From: Lachnospiraceae bacterium
Lineage (GTDB): Bacteria > Bacillota > Clostridia > Lachnospirales > Lachnospiraceae
DNA length: 54,580 bases
Direction: 5' to 3'
Assembly: GCA_022769665.1 (NCBI GenBank)
Contig: JALEIR010000013.1
Coordinates: forward strand, 1-54,580
Below are positions 7,620 to 15,455 of the stretch, piece by piece. Under the pieces are notes generated by a model. It searched no databases, was not told the DNA's origin, and worked only from the letters and a program-made list of their open reading frames with translations. The position numbers were made by a program, and so were the translations under genes. Position 1 is the first letter of the stretch, and each line of letters opens with the position of its first letter.

Positions 7620-8513
7620 TCATTCCCCACCGCAGCGGCTGCAATATGGATATCCCTGCACTTCCTCCGGGGTCAGTGTCAGTACCGTCCTCTTCAAACC
7701 CGGACAATCTTCGCGATAATGAAAGCAATGCCCCTCCCTTGTCACATAAAAACACTCCGGCAATTGTCCTGTTGCACACTTTTCGCAGGGAACATACCTG
7801 CTGCCCCATTGATTTCTCTCCCGGTCCAGCTCCTCCCGAAAAACTCTTCGAATCGACAACAACAGATGTGTACACTTCCTGTCTTTATGACAAACCCGAC
7901 CGTTCTCTGCCATATAGACCACCTCTGTCTCCGCCCTTTGTTCCGGTATCTCGTAACCGTTCCACAAGTGTACAAAATAGCGGTTGGACATGCGAAATCT
8001 TCGAAATCCCGCCAGCGAAACCGGCGGACTTATTGCATATGTCAACCTGATATCCAGCTTATCGCTTTCCAGCATTCTACTTTCCCAAAACCGTAAGCTT
8101 TCACTGCCATTTTCCAGGGGTGAATTGTCAAGATACTCTTTCCCGACATACTCTGTCACCCCGGCTTTCAGGTATACTGCCGAAATCAAAGAAGCCACAT
8201 CATTATCACTATACTCACATCCATACAGCGCAATTCTGCGACCGCTGTCCCAAAGGGCTAGCTGCAGATGATTGTGAAGCCGAATCATTTCAACCGCACT
8301 TCCCAAATTCAGCAAAAAGAAAATGCAGATTGGTAGCACTATCGTCGCTTCCACCGTCATCCCGCCGCTTGATCTCCTGCGAAAAGGGATAAACAGTGAC
8401 AGCTTCTCTATGAATCGTCTCAGAATTTTTTTATGATATGTCGGAGAAGGATTTTGCTGTATATTGTATAAAGTTTTTAACTTTTTTCTGTCTTTCCATA
8501 AAGAAGCCGTCAC
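7620..8513 (-). CDS. TadE-like pseudopilin with tandem C-terminal Cys/His modules
   Basis: A 297-residue protein. After a basic leader of about 49 residues comes GGMTVEATIVLPICIFF, a class III prepilin site with Glu at +5 and a transmembrane helix, as in TadE. The middle is extracytoplasmic. The C-terminal 100 residues hold two similar modules: one with NGRVCHKDRKCTHL and then YVPCEKC, the next with REGHCFHYREDCPGLKR and then YPYCSRC. The pattern resembles small Ada-like zinc-binding modules, so metal binding is likely but inferred. The GTG start has GGGGGTGA upstream. It lies 17 bases after the DUF5702 gene. Confidence 0.8.
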   Translation of the reverse strand: MTASLWKDRKKLKTLYNIQQNPSPTYHKKILRRFIEKLSLFIPFRRRSSGGMTVEATIVLPICIFFLLNLGSAVEMIRLHNHLQLALWDSGRRIALYGCEYSDNDVASLISAVYLKAGVTEYVGKEYLDNSPLENGSESLRFWESRMLESDKLDIRLTYAISPPVSLAGFRRFRMSNRYFVHLWNGYEIPEQRAETEVVYMAENGRVCHKDRKCTHLLLSIRRVFREELDRERNQWGSRYVPCEKCATGQLPECFYVTREGHCFHYREDCPGLKRTVLTLTPEEVQGYPYCSRCGGE

Positions 8514-8530
8514 TGTTCACCCCCAATCTG

Positions 8531-9964
8531 TCAATAAACTCTTTTTCTGTTCAACTCATATTTATAGCCAAAAGAACTACTGATATCTATAGTTGCCTGA
8601 AATCCGTCATAACAGGCATCCAGGCGAAAAAGGGAATTCCCGGCAGTTTGTCTGATATCAGCCTCCACCATATTCATTGCACGGACAGTCAGTAAATCTA
8701 AGTCTGTCAATGTCATAAAAATCCGAAGATAATCTAAATATGAAAGTCCTTTTCCTTCTTCCCCGCCATCATTCAACTCACCCGACAGCGCAGCTTGCAG
8801 GCTGTAATGCCAACTATCCCTGTCTTTCAACAAAGGGACCTTACCACCGGCCAACAATGTCTTCACATCATAAACGCTTTCCGCATAAGCCCAACCGAGG
8901 AGAATTGCTGTTTCCACAAGCGGTATCAGCTCCGGCAATGCAAATATGCCGCAGGCAAGAGCGGCAGCTCCCTGAATTTCCAACCACTTTTCTTTATCTG
9001 TAAGTAAATACATGGCATTGGCTGCCTCACGTATGATACTGATTCGATTCACGACGATTTTCAGATTATCCACATCCCCACTCTCTCCCACTATCAGGTA
9101 TTCCATTTGATATTTCAGCGCATCCTCTTCCTGTTCATTTCCGAAACACCCCATATAGCGGAGTAAATATTCCTGAAACAAAAAACGACTCACCATATCT
9201 TCACACTCCGGCAAAGCCATATTGCCTCGGCTGATATTTCCCTGTTTCATACGGCTTTCTACCAGATTATCCGTTTTAATAACACGGTTGGACAATTCCT
9301 TATCCGTTACCAGATTCAAAATACCTGTGCGCCGTTTACTCTCTATCTCATTTGTTGGATTTACAATTTCCACGCATATGCTTTCTTCCTCTGAAATCTG
9401 CATTTCTTTTCCGTTGAATTCCTCTATCTTTTCATCAGCTTCCCGCTTTTCTTCCTCAGGTGCGAAGGTGTCAAGACCGTTCACCTCAATTACCTGCATC
9501 CATTCCTCCAGTTCTTCCAAGAGATGAAGGCCCACATCATCCCTGACCGCCTCAATCGCCCGGGCCCGGAATACAGCTCCCCTTCCGTCCGTCAGAATCG
9601 ATATATCGGTCAGTTCCACGTCATCTGCTTTTAGTCCGAAAAAATCACGATACAGATAATCCGACAAAAAAATCTCCTCTGTATTCAGATTCTCTTTGAT
9701 ATATTCCATCAGATGAGCTTCCGTATTTTTCCTTCCGCATACCGAAGTACCATAAGAAGAATCAACAGCGAATAAATTATACTGTCGAAAAAGTTCTCTG
9801 TGATACTCTGCCATGATACTCTGAAGGCCGGCTTCCGCGGCGCAGGCTGCTTCCAGTCCCGCACCACTTCGGCGTGCCCCGTCAATCAATACCAGATACA
9901 AAGACAAAATCAGTGTTATGCAGAGAGTAAGATATACCGTTAAATATCCATCCTGCCGTTTCAT
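8531..9964 (-). CDS. DUF5702-type Tad-locus exported protein
   Basis: A 477-residue protein known from Clostridia Tad loci. It begins KRQDGYLTVYLTLCITLIL: a five-residue leader, a Gly before YLTVY and then a hydrophobic helix, so it looks like a pilin-type signal but with Tyr rather than Glu at +5. The rest is a long mostly polar extracytoplasmic region with one further hydrophobic stretch near residues 330-350. The ATG abuts the TAG stop of the Flp1 gene with no gap. It may fill the role of TadG, the large minor pilin, which is inference from position and signal. Confidence 0.78.
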   Translation of the reverse strand: MKRQDGYLTVYLTLCITLILSLYLVLIDGARRSGAGLEAACAAEAGLQSIMAEYHRELFRQYNLFAVDSSYGTSVCGRKNTEAHLMEYIKENLNTEEIFLSDYLYRDFFGLKADDVELTDISILTDGRGAVFRARAIEAVRDDVGLHLLEELEEWMQVIEVNGLDTFAPEEEKREADEKIEEFNGKEMQISEEESICVEIVNPTNEIESKRRTGILNLVTDKELSNRVIKTDNLVESRMKQGNISRGNMALPECEDMVSRFLFQEYLLRYMGCFGNEQEEDALKYQMEYLIVGESGDVDNLKIVVNRISIIREAANAMYLLTDKEKWLEIQGAAALACGIFALPELIPLVETAILLGWAYAESVYDVKTLLAGGKVPLLKDRDSWHYSLQAALSGELNDGGEEGKGLSYLDYLRIFMTLTDLDLLTVRAMNMVEADIRQTAGNSLFRLDACYDGFQATIDISSSFGYKYELNRKRVY

Positions 9965-10147
9965 CTAAATTTTCCCTGTCTGGCTGGTAATTTTGTTAAA
10001 AAGGTTGTTTACGATAGTTGTAATCTGACTTTTAAATAAAATTACCAAGCCTACCAAAACCACAATAATCAGAATGATTTCCACCGTTCCCATTCCGTCC
10101 TCTTCCTTCATAAATTGGCTGAAATTCTTTAATCTTTCTTTTCCCAT
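9965..10147 (-). CDS. Flp1-type IVb major pilin
   Basis: A 60-residue prepilin, the main subunit of the Tad/Flp pilus. An 18-residue basic and acidic leader ends at Gly, followed by MGTVEIILIIVVLVGLVIL, with Glu at +5 after the predicted cleavage and a single hydrophobic helix that forms the filament core. The short hydrophilic tail ends SQTGKI. SD GAGGAG is 6 bases before the ATG. It lies between tadC and the DUF5702 gene, the usual order in Clostridia. The high product demand of a pilin is not reflected in a separate promoter that I can see. Confidence 0.9.
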   Translation of the reverse strand: MGKERLKNFSQFMKEEDGMGTVEIILIIVVLVGLVILFKSQITTIVNNLFNKITSQTGKI

Positions 10148-10163
10148 ACATTTCTCCTCTCTT

Positions 10164-11501
10164 TCACATTGTTCCGAATGCCGGAACCATAATCATAACC
10201 ATAATTACAGCAAGCATTATTACCATAGGAACCAGCAATTTTGTCCCCGCCTCTTCTCCCAGCCTTCTCACTCTGAGCAGGCTCTCCGCGGAAGATTTCT
10301 CTGCCTCCTCCCGCAGACGTTCCGTCAATGTACTGTTCCCCCTTTTCAAGTTTTGTCCCAGCAATGTTCCCAGCCTTATGTATTCCCGCAAACCGGTTCT
10401 TTTCCCAAAATGTTCGTAAGCTGCCCCCTCAGAGACGCCTCCCTGAAGTTCTCTGCAGGTATAAAGCACTTCTTCGCAGCCAGGCTGTATATTGCTCTTT
10501 TTCCCTTTCTTTTTCTCATAATCCCCTGCTATCTTTTGAAAAGCGCCACGTATTGTCATTCCCGCACCGACATACAGCAAAATCTTATGTACCAAATCAG
10601 GATATTCCTGTTGAAGCCGTCTTCGGCGTTTCTCCAATTCCTCGTGAAGGTCTCTGTCCGCAAACAGATAAAGAACCGCTGCTACTGCCGGGGTAGAAGC
10701 CCAGACAAAGACACTGAAATCCTTTTTTTGATAACTCCATTTCATTTTTCTGCCCTTCCACTCATCCGGCAGCATCCAGGTTTCCGTGTCACGGCTCTCT
10801 TCCTCTGTTTTTAAGAGATACTCCTTCAATTCCAAATAAGCCTGTTCTTCTTCGGTAAGTACGAAAGGGACTACCGTCACCGGTATATTTTCAGTCCTTT
10901 GATATTTTCCATACATCAGATTTACTGTCAGTTCCAGCGAAACAGCCTCTTTGATTTGTCCGATTCTGCCTTGTCTGTCAATTACTTCCTCTCTGCTACT
11001 CTCCCAGCTTACTGTAAAAGGCAAATCCCCATAGGACTCTTCCAACTTTAAATTCTCGTAAACACAGGAAAAATCTTTATTTCCGTTGAGGACATAACTT
11101 CCCAGATTCTGCAGAAAACTATCAAAAAGCTGTTCTGTTTCCTCTTTTGTCAGTTCTCTGGGAGATACTTCAATCAAAAAACTGCTTTCCTTTTCTCCAT
11201 CGTCCGCTTTCAAAAACAATTTCTGCTCACCGCTTTGATAACTCCCCCTGTGAACTACACCTCCTTCACTCAAAACAGCGTCTCTTTTCCCATTCACTTT
11301 GACTACCAGCCCCAAAAAAGCTCCCACAAAAAGTACCGTCAGAAAAAGAGTAATCTTTTTCACATAGTACTCCGTCTTGATATATTCCACTCTTTCGCCG
11401 GGATGTAATCCTGCAAGATCGGTTTCCACCTGTTTTCTGCAAAACAGTGGAATACCCAGTATACAAATTCTTTTATAAAGAAACATTGCCATTTTTTTCA
11501 T
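10164..11501 (-). CDS. tadC: TadC-like inner-membrane platform protein with large extracytoplasmic insertion
   Basis: A 445-residue type II secretion F family protein. The C-terminal 170 residues form the T2SF domain (YPDLVHKILLYVGAGMTIRGAF, with a final hydrophobic hairpin). The N-terminal hydrophobic helix near residues 50-67 is separated from the next at about 255-275 by some 190 polar residues, where ordinary TadC proteins have short loops. ATG has AAAGGAG 6 bases upstream. It follows tadB by 13 bases. TadB and TadC form the membrane platform driven by the CpaF ATPase. The insertion is seen; its function is unknown. Confidence 0.85.
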   Translation of the reverse strand: MKKMAMFLYKRICILGIPLFCRKQVETDLAGLHPGERVEYIKTEYYVKKITLFLTVLFVGAFLGLVVKVNGKRDAVLSEGGVVHRGSYQSGEQKLFLKADDGEKESSFLIEVSPRELTKEETEQLFDSFLQNLGSYVLNGNKDFSCVYENLKLEESYGDLPFTVSWESSREEVIDRQGRIGQIKEAVSLELTVNLMYGKYQRTENIPVTVVPFVLTEEEQAYLELKEYLLKTEEESRDTETWMLPDEWKGRKMKWSYQKKDFSVFVWASTPAVAAVLYLFADRDLHEELEKRRRRLQQEYPDLVHKILLYVGAGMTIRGAFQKIAGDYEKKKGKKSNIQPGCEEVLYTCRELQGGVSEGAAYEHFGKRTGLREYIRLGTLLGQNLKRGNSTLTERLREEAEKSSAESLLRVRRLGEEAGTKLLVPMVIMLAVIMVMIMVPAFGTM

Positions 11502-11514
11502 TCCCGACTCCTTT

Positions 11515-12222
11515 CTATGCCAGCGCAGACCACATATGCTTGAGAATCATTTCTCCCACTATATAGGCACCAAGATATGCTGCCAGACATGCTGTCATTA
11601 CCAATACGCCAAATACATTATGATACAGGACATCAAAATAGCCGGGATTTGCCAATTCAATATAGAGCAGAATCGCAAAAGGCATCAGTTTCATAATCAT
11701 CAGTTCCATTTTCTTTCCGCCGAGAAGCGCATTGATTTCCCTCTTTATCTCTATTTTCCTTCCAATCAACCGCGAAGAACTGTCAATAATTTCCGCCAGA
11801 TTTCCTCCGCTCCTCTTGGCAATGGAAAACACCTCGCCAAACTGAACAATTTCCTCGCAGCAGCTTCTCTCTCCGAAATCCGTCAGTAGTTCTTCCAATG
11901 AAATATTGATATGAAGTCCTCGGCGAATCAGCTTAAGCTCTGTACAAATCAAGGCATCCTTTCCAAACATCAATGCCATATCCCGTTCACATTCCAGGAA
12001 AGCATTTTCCACCGAATAACCCGCCTGAAGAGAAGCCGCCACCGCCAGAATACACTCTCTGAACTGACTGACCAATTCTTCTTTTTCCCGCCTCTCTTTA
12101 TCACGGCGTATCCTGATGTAAACATACACTCCCGCAAAAGAAAGAGGAATGACAGCCCAGACACTCCTGTAAAAAAAATGTGCGAGGGAAAAAGTAACAG
12201 CCGCCGACACAATGACAGTCAC
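11515..12222 (-). CDS. tadB: TadB-like type II secretion F platform protein
   Basis: A 235-residue protein with an N-terminal hydrophobic hairpin, a cytoplasmic T2SF domain (FRECILAVAASLQAGYSVENA, then the AKRSGGNLAEII segment) and C-terminal membrane helices. The GTG at 12222 is chosen: AAGGAG lies 8 bases upstream and it falls just after the CpaF stop at 12251. An upstream ATG at 12360 in the same frame would overlap 110 bases of cpaF, whose C-terminus is canonical there, so it is rejected. It pairs with TadC to form the pilus assembly platform. Confidence 0.87.
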   Translation of the reverse strand: MTVIVSAAVTFSLAHFFYRSVWAVIPLSFAGVYVYIRIRRDKERREKEELVSQFRECILAVAASLQAGYSVENAFLECERDMALMFGKDALICTELKLIRRGLHINISLEELLTDFGERSCCEEIVQFGEVFSIAKRSGGNLAEIIDSSSRLIGRKIEIKREINALLGGKKMELMIMKLMPFAILLYIELANPGYFDVLYHNVFGVLVMTACLAAYLGAYIVGEMILKHMWSALA

Positions 12223-12250
12223 TGCCCGTTCTCCTTTTTTCCAGCCATAT

Positions 12251-13468
12251 CTACGATAGTCCCGCCGCCCTAAGCTTGTTTTCCCTGAGCAGGTTCCCTT
12301 TTTTCCCAAGTCTCCCGATGATGCATCCATCACTGTTCTCTCCCGCTTCCTCAAATTCATATAGTGGATTCAGTTTAATCTCATTGTTTTCGCAGCCGAT
12401 AATCTCTGTAATCTCCAAAACTCTTCTGGAACGGTCCCGAAGTCTTCCAAGATGCACGATAATATCTATTCCGGATGCAATCTGCTGCCTGATTGCCGTT
12501 AGCGGCAATTCCATCCCCATCAATACCATGTTTTCCAGTCTTGCCAACATGTCCTTTCCGCTGTTTGCATGCCCCGTAGACATACTTCCGTCATGCCCTG
12601 TATTCAGACATTGAAGCATATCGATGGCCTCAGCCCCCCGAACCTCGCCAACAATAATTCTGGTTGGTCTCATTCTGAGAGACGAACGAATCAGCTCCCT
12701 GACCGTAATCTCTTTACAACCTTCCACATTGCTGTTTCTTGTTTCCAGCCGTACCAGATTAGGGAGACTTCGAAGTTGCAGTTCCGCACTGTCTTCTATG
12801 GTAATCACCCTTTCTTCCGCCGGGATGAACTGAGAAAGTACATTTAAAAAGGTAGTCTTTCCGCTTCCCGTTCCGCCGCTGATAAAAATGTTATAGCCTG
12901 CCCTCACTAATTTCTCCAGAAATTCCGCAGCCTCAGCGGAAATGGAATGATTTCTGATTAACCATTCCATGGTGACAGGCTTTTCAGGAAAACGTCTGAT
13001 TGTTACAATCGGTCCGTTTAATGCAACAGGATTCATGACAATATTAACCCGGGAACCATCCGGAAGCCTTGCATCTACAATAGGAGACGCTTCATTTACC
13101 ACCCGGTTACAGCCGGCAACAATCTTCTGTATCACATCCTGCAGCTTCTCCGGTGAGTCAAAACCCACATCCAGCTCCTGAAGTCTTCCATCCCTCTCAA
13201 TAAAAATGTGATCTGTTCCGTTAATCATGATTTCCGTCACCGAGCTGTCTTCCACAAAAATTTGCAGGATGTCAAGTCGTCTCAGTGAATCAAACAGCTC
13301 CTTTTTCAGACGTCTCCTGAGTTCCACAGGATACGTTACGAGATTTTCTTCTCCCAGAAGTACTTCATCTATGGCATCCTCTACCTCCCTGTCGGATAAA
13401 TCCTTCAGATAATCCATTCTTTCCTGCACCTTTTTGCACAGTTCCCGTTTTAGCTCTGTATATTCCAT
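12251..13468 (-). CDS. cpaF: CpaF/TadA secretion ATPase of the Tad pilus
   Basis: A 405-residue hexameric ATPase that powers Flp pilus assembly. It has the N-terminal CpaF segment (FVEDSSVTEIMINGTDHIFIE without gaps in the family pattern), Walker A ISGGTGSGKTTF near residue 200, Walker B RIIVGEVRGAEA, and the His box GHDGSMSTGHANS. Length and domain order are standard. The start lies four bases after the upstream CpaE-like stop, with GGGGGTG as SD. Its cytoplasmic ring acts on the TadB/TadC platform encoded next. Confidence 0.95.
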   Translation of the reverse strand: MEYTELKRELCKKVQERMDYLKDLSDREVEDAIDEVLLGEENLVTYPVELRRRLKKELFDSLRRLDILQIFVEDSSVTEIMINGTDHIFIERDGRLQELDVGFDSPEKLQDVIQKIVAGCNRVVNEASPIVDARLPDGSRVNIVMNPVALNGPIVTIRRFPEKPVTMEWLIRNHSISAEAAEFLEKLVRAGYNIFISGGTGSGKTTFLNVLSQFIPAEERVITIEDSAELQLRSLPNLVRLETRNSNVEGCKEITVRELIRSSLRMRPTRIIVGEVRGAEAIDMLQCLNTGHDGSMSTGHANSGKDMLARLENMVLMGMELPLTAIRQQIASGIDIIVHLGRLRDRSRRVLEITEIIGCENNEIKLNPLYEFEEAGENSDGCIIGRLGKKGNLLRENKLRAAGLS

Positions 13469-13472
13469 TTTG

Positions 13473-14468
13473 TTACACCCCCTTCAGCATGTTTTTTGCC
13501 AGTGCAGCCAATTCTCCCCTGGTCAGCTGCTCTATGTCCTCCGGAAGCCTTTGTATATGCGGTGGACTCAGCCGCTCTGTCTTTTCCAGCACATCATCAT
13601 AATCATATAGCGCCAAAAGCTGTTCATACTGGAGCAATTTACTTTTGGCAATCCTGTCCTCCCTGGTCACAGTAAATACCTTTTTACACATTCTAAGAAT
13701 CTCAAACAATCCCTGCATACTCTCCGTCAAATCCAATACCACATACTCGTATTCGCCCAAATCCTCGATTTTTTGAAGAAGATTCATCCATTCTTCAGCC
13801 GTAACCGTCAACAGGTTTTGTCCTGATTTCATAGGTGGTACATAATCCAAATTGCCTACGTGTTTCAGCATTGTCTGCATCCTCAGCCTGAATTTTTCTT
13901 TTTCAGCATTCAGGAAATATAGTAAGTCAGCCATATCGAGAGTCTGCATATCCGGAAGCAGCTCCGGTATTCCCACATAGTGTTCAAAATTCAGATACAG
14001 TGTCGTATGCTCCCTCGCCAATATCTGGCTCATAGTAAGCGCAAGTGAAGTTTGCAGATTTCTGTGTACGGGAGAATAATTTCCGATGAATGTGGCATTA
14101 CAGTTTTTCCTGATTCTCGGCAGACAGACATCCGCCACCTCCATATATACCGAAAGCAGGCCTTTCAAAACCTCCTCTGCTCTTTGATACTTGTCCACAT
14201 AAGGTATGTTTTCCCACCGCATTACACCGCTTTCATTTAAAATTACAATCCGTAAAAACTGCAGAGAGTGTAATGAATCACAATACGCTGATTCAGAAAC
14301 CACAAGCATCTCAAAGGGGGTCTTCTCCGCCTTTAGCAGTTCTTCCACATCGGTATAGGTATGTATCTTCCACGGCAGATCTCTGTGTTTTTTCAAAAAC
14401 TCTGTAAGCAGTTGTGCATACTCTTCCTCCGTATCGCACAGAGCCAATACCCTTTCCCCTTCCTTCAA
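13473..14468 (-). CDS. TadZ/CpaE-like protein with degenerate P-loop
   Basis: A 331-residue protein with an N-terminal receiver-like region (about residues 1-110) and a C-terminal ParA/MinD-like fold. TadZ/CpaE proteins localise the Tad machine. Where the deviant Walker A (GGxGKT type) should be, the sequence reads FIGNYSPVHRNLQTSLAL, without the lysine, so ATP binding is doubtful; the later YEYVVLDLTESM matches the Walker B strand with Asp. The TTG start at 14468 overlaps the preceding stop codon as TTGA and has GGAGG 6 bases upstream. A longer in-frame reading from 14639 would run through the peptidase gene and is rejected. Confidence 0.75.
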   Translation of the reverse strand: MKEGERVLALCDTEEEYAQLLTEFLKKHRDLPWKIHTYTDVEELLKAEKTPFEMLVVSESAYCDSLHSLQFLRIVILNESGVMRWENIPYVDKYQRAEEVLKGLLSVYMEVADVCLPRIRKNCNATFIGNYSPVHRNLQTSLALTMSQILAREHTTLYLNFEHYVGIPELLPDMQTLDMADLLYFLNAEKEKFRLRMQTMLKHVGNLDYVPPMKSGQNLLTVTAEEWMNLLQKIEDLGEYEYVVLDLTESMQGLFEILRMCKKVFTVTREDRIAKSKLLQYEQLLALYDYDDVLEKTERLSPPHIQRLPEDIEQLTRGELAALAKNMLKGV

Positions 14469-14962
14469 TAGGCACCTCCCAGAAGAAGCAATACCCCCAA
14501 AAATGCGGGGCCGGCCAAACGAACCGTCAGTTTTTCCCCTCCCGGATTGGGATATGCTTCCGGCGTTCCGCTTTCCAAAGTCCTTTTTACATAAAGGGCC
14601 AAATTTTGCAGACGCTTCTTCATACTTTTTTTGCTCCATAATTTGATAATTGAAAATATTGCCGCAATCAGCAAAGAAACAAATGAAAAATAAAAGATTT
14701 TTCCGAAAGGCAGATACCCTGCCGTCACACCGAATAATTTTACATCTCCGGCTCCTATGGCGCCGATTTTATAAAATGAGTACAAAACAGCACCTACCAG
14801 AAACGCCGCTCCCATATATGAGCACACCCCATCAATTCCTTCCTTCTTCCAGCGTATCAAAAGTCCGGTTAGAGACATTATGATAATCAGCTGATTTGGG
14901 ACTTTACTTTTCCAATAGTCAAAACCGCAGGCAGTCGCCAAAAAGACGCACAATACCGCCAA
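14465..14962 (-). CDS. A24 prepilin peptidase (TadV/CpaA type)
   Basis: A 165-residue membrane aspartic protease that removes leaders from Flp pilin and pseudopilins. Catalytic aspartates are in TACGFDYWKSKVPNQ and in the canonical AIGAGDVKLFG (GxGD). Several hydrophobic segments follow, and the C-terminus ends in a helix LAGPAFLGVLLLLGG. The TTG start at 14962 has AAGGAG 8 bases upstream. It is the first gene of the Tad operon behind the promoter at 15067-15095 and overlaps the TadZ-like start by four bases. Confidence 0.88.
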   Translation of the reverse strand: MAVLCVFLATACGFDYWKSKVPNQLIIIMSLTGLLIRWKKEGIDGVCSYMGAAFLVGAVLYSFYKIGAIGAGDVKLFGVTAGYLPFGKIFYFSFVSLLIAAIFSIIKLWSKKSMKKRLQNLALYVKRTLESGTPEAYPNPGGEKLTVRLAGPAFLGVLLLLGGAY

Positions 14963-15006
14963 TGCATCATCTCCTTTTCTGATTCAGTACTGAAAATTGA
15001 GGCGAC

Positions 15007-15060
15007 ATCTGCCCCACAGATAAATCGAGTAATTACCGAACAACCCAACTGTCAGGTTGT
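15007..15060 (-). promoter_or_regulatory. Structured 5' leader of the Tad operon (two hairpins)
   Basis: In the roughly 100-nt leader between the predicted start (about 15060) and the first gene there are two perfect hairpins. ACAACC/GGTTGT lies at 15040-15060, and ATCTG/CAGAT with a five-base loop at 15007-15021. No T-run follows either, so they are not terminators. I do not recognise a known riboswitch. Confidence 0.4.
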
Positions 15061-15066
15061 AAATGC

Positions 15067-15095
15067 ATTATAGCTGACTCGACTGTTCTTTGCAA
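15067..15095 (-). promoter_or_regulatory. Sigma-A promoter of the Tad pilus operon
   Basis: Minus-strand -35 TTGCAA (15090-15095), a 17-base spacer and a perfect -10 TATAAT (15067-15072), with AT-rich DNA upstream. It is the only good promoter seen before the 11 closely spaced pilus genes. Confidence 0.82.
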
Positions 15096-15131
15096 GATAT
15101 AAAATAGAAAATTATCATTTTTGTTAATTAC

Positions 15132-15368
15132 TTACAATGATTTGTAAATTCCGATTCCATAAAGTGCTGCAATCCCAGGAAATCCAAGCACTCCGGATGT
15201 CAAAACCGTATAGACATTAATTCCCACACAGGATGATATTCCTAATTTATCCAGAAACGCATTCATAAAATAGATTGCAATCATTCCGAATATGCTTCGC
15301 AATATCAGGTTTAAAATCCACTCTTTCTTCACAAATCTGCCCAATACACTTTTTATAACCCTATGCAC
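15132..15368 (-). CDS. bofA: BofA family protein, pro-sigma-K processing inhibitor
   Basis: A 78-residue membrane protein. Two hydrophobic segments and the C-terminal pattern GINVYTVLTSGVLGFPGIAAL match the BofA family, which in Bacillus inhibits SpoIVFB cleavage of pro-sigma-K in the forespore outer membrane. This implies a spore-forming lineage. The reading begins with GTG at 15368, but no SD is visible there, so the exact start is uncertain. A DUF2508 gene, normally co-oriented with bofA in Bacillus (yaaL-bofA), lies divergently next to it here. Confidence 0.82.
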   Translation of the reverse strand: MHRVIKSVLGRFVKKEWILNLILRSIFGMIAIYFMNAFLDKLGISSCVGINVYTVLTSGVLGFPGIAALYGIGIYKSL

Positions 15369-15410
15369 AACATTTTAAAAGTATTCTGGTATATTTTTCC
15401 GAAACGTGGC

Positions 15411-15416
15411 TATAAT
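15411..15416 (+). promoter_or_regulatory. -10 element of a promoter for the DUF2508 gene
   Basis: A perfect TATAAT on the plus strand 40 bases before the DUF2508 start. No good -35 is visible at 16-18 bases upstream, so an activator or another sigma factor may be involved. Confidence 0.45.
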
Positions 15417-15455
15417 TTTAACAAATCACAGCAATTCGGAAAGGATATGTTTATC

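Noticed and set aside
10074..10814. 246-codon open frame on the plus strand
   Set aside because: Antisense to Flp1 and tadC, both strongly supported; Cys/His/Phe-rich composition typical of a shadow frame.
12223..12360. ATG-initiated N-terminal extension of tadB
   Set aside because: Overlaps 110 bases of the canonical cpaF C-terminus; a GTG with AAGGAG at 12222 explains the start better.
14469..14639. N-terminal extension of the TadZ-like gene
   Set aside because: It runs through the prepilin peptidase C-terminus; no SD; TTG at 14468 has a good SD and a 4-base overlap.
15007..15060. c-di-GMP riboswitch in the Tad leader
   Set aside because: The hairpins lack the conserved GEMM core sequences, so a named class cannot be supported.
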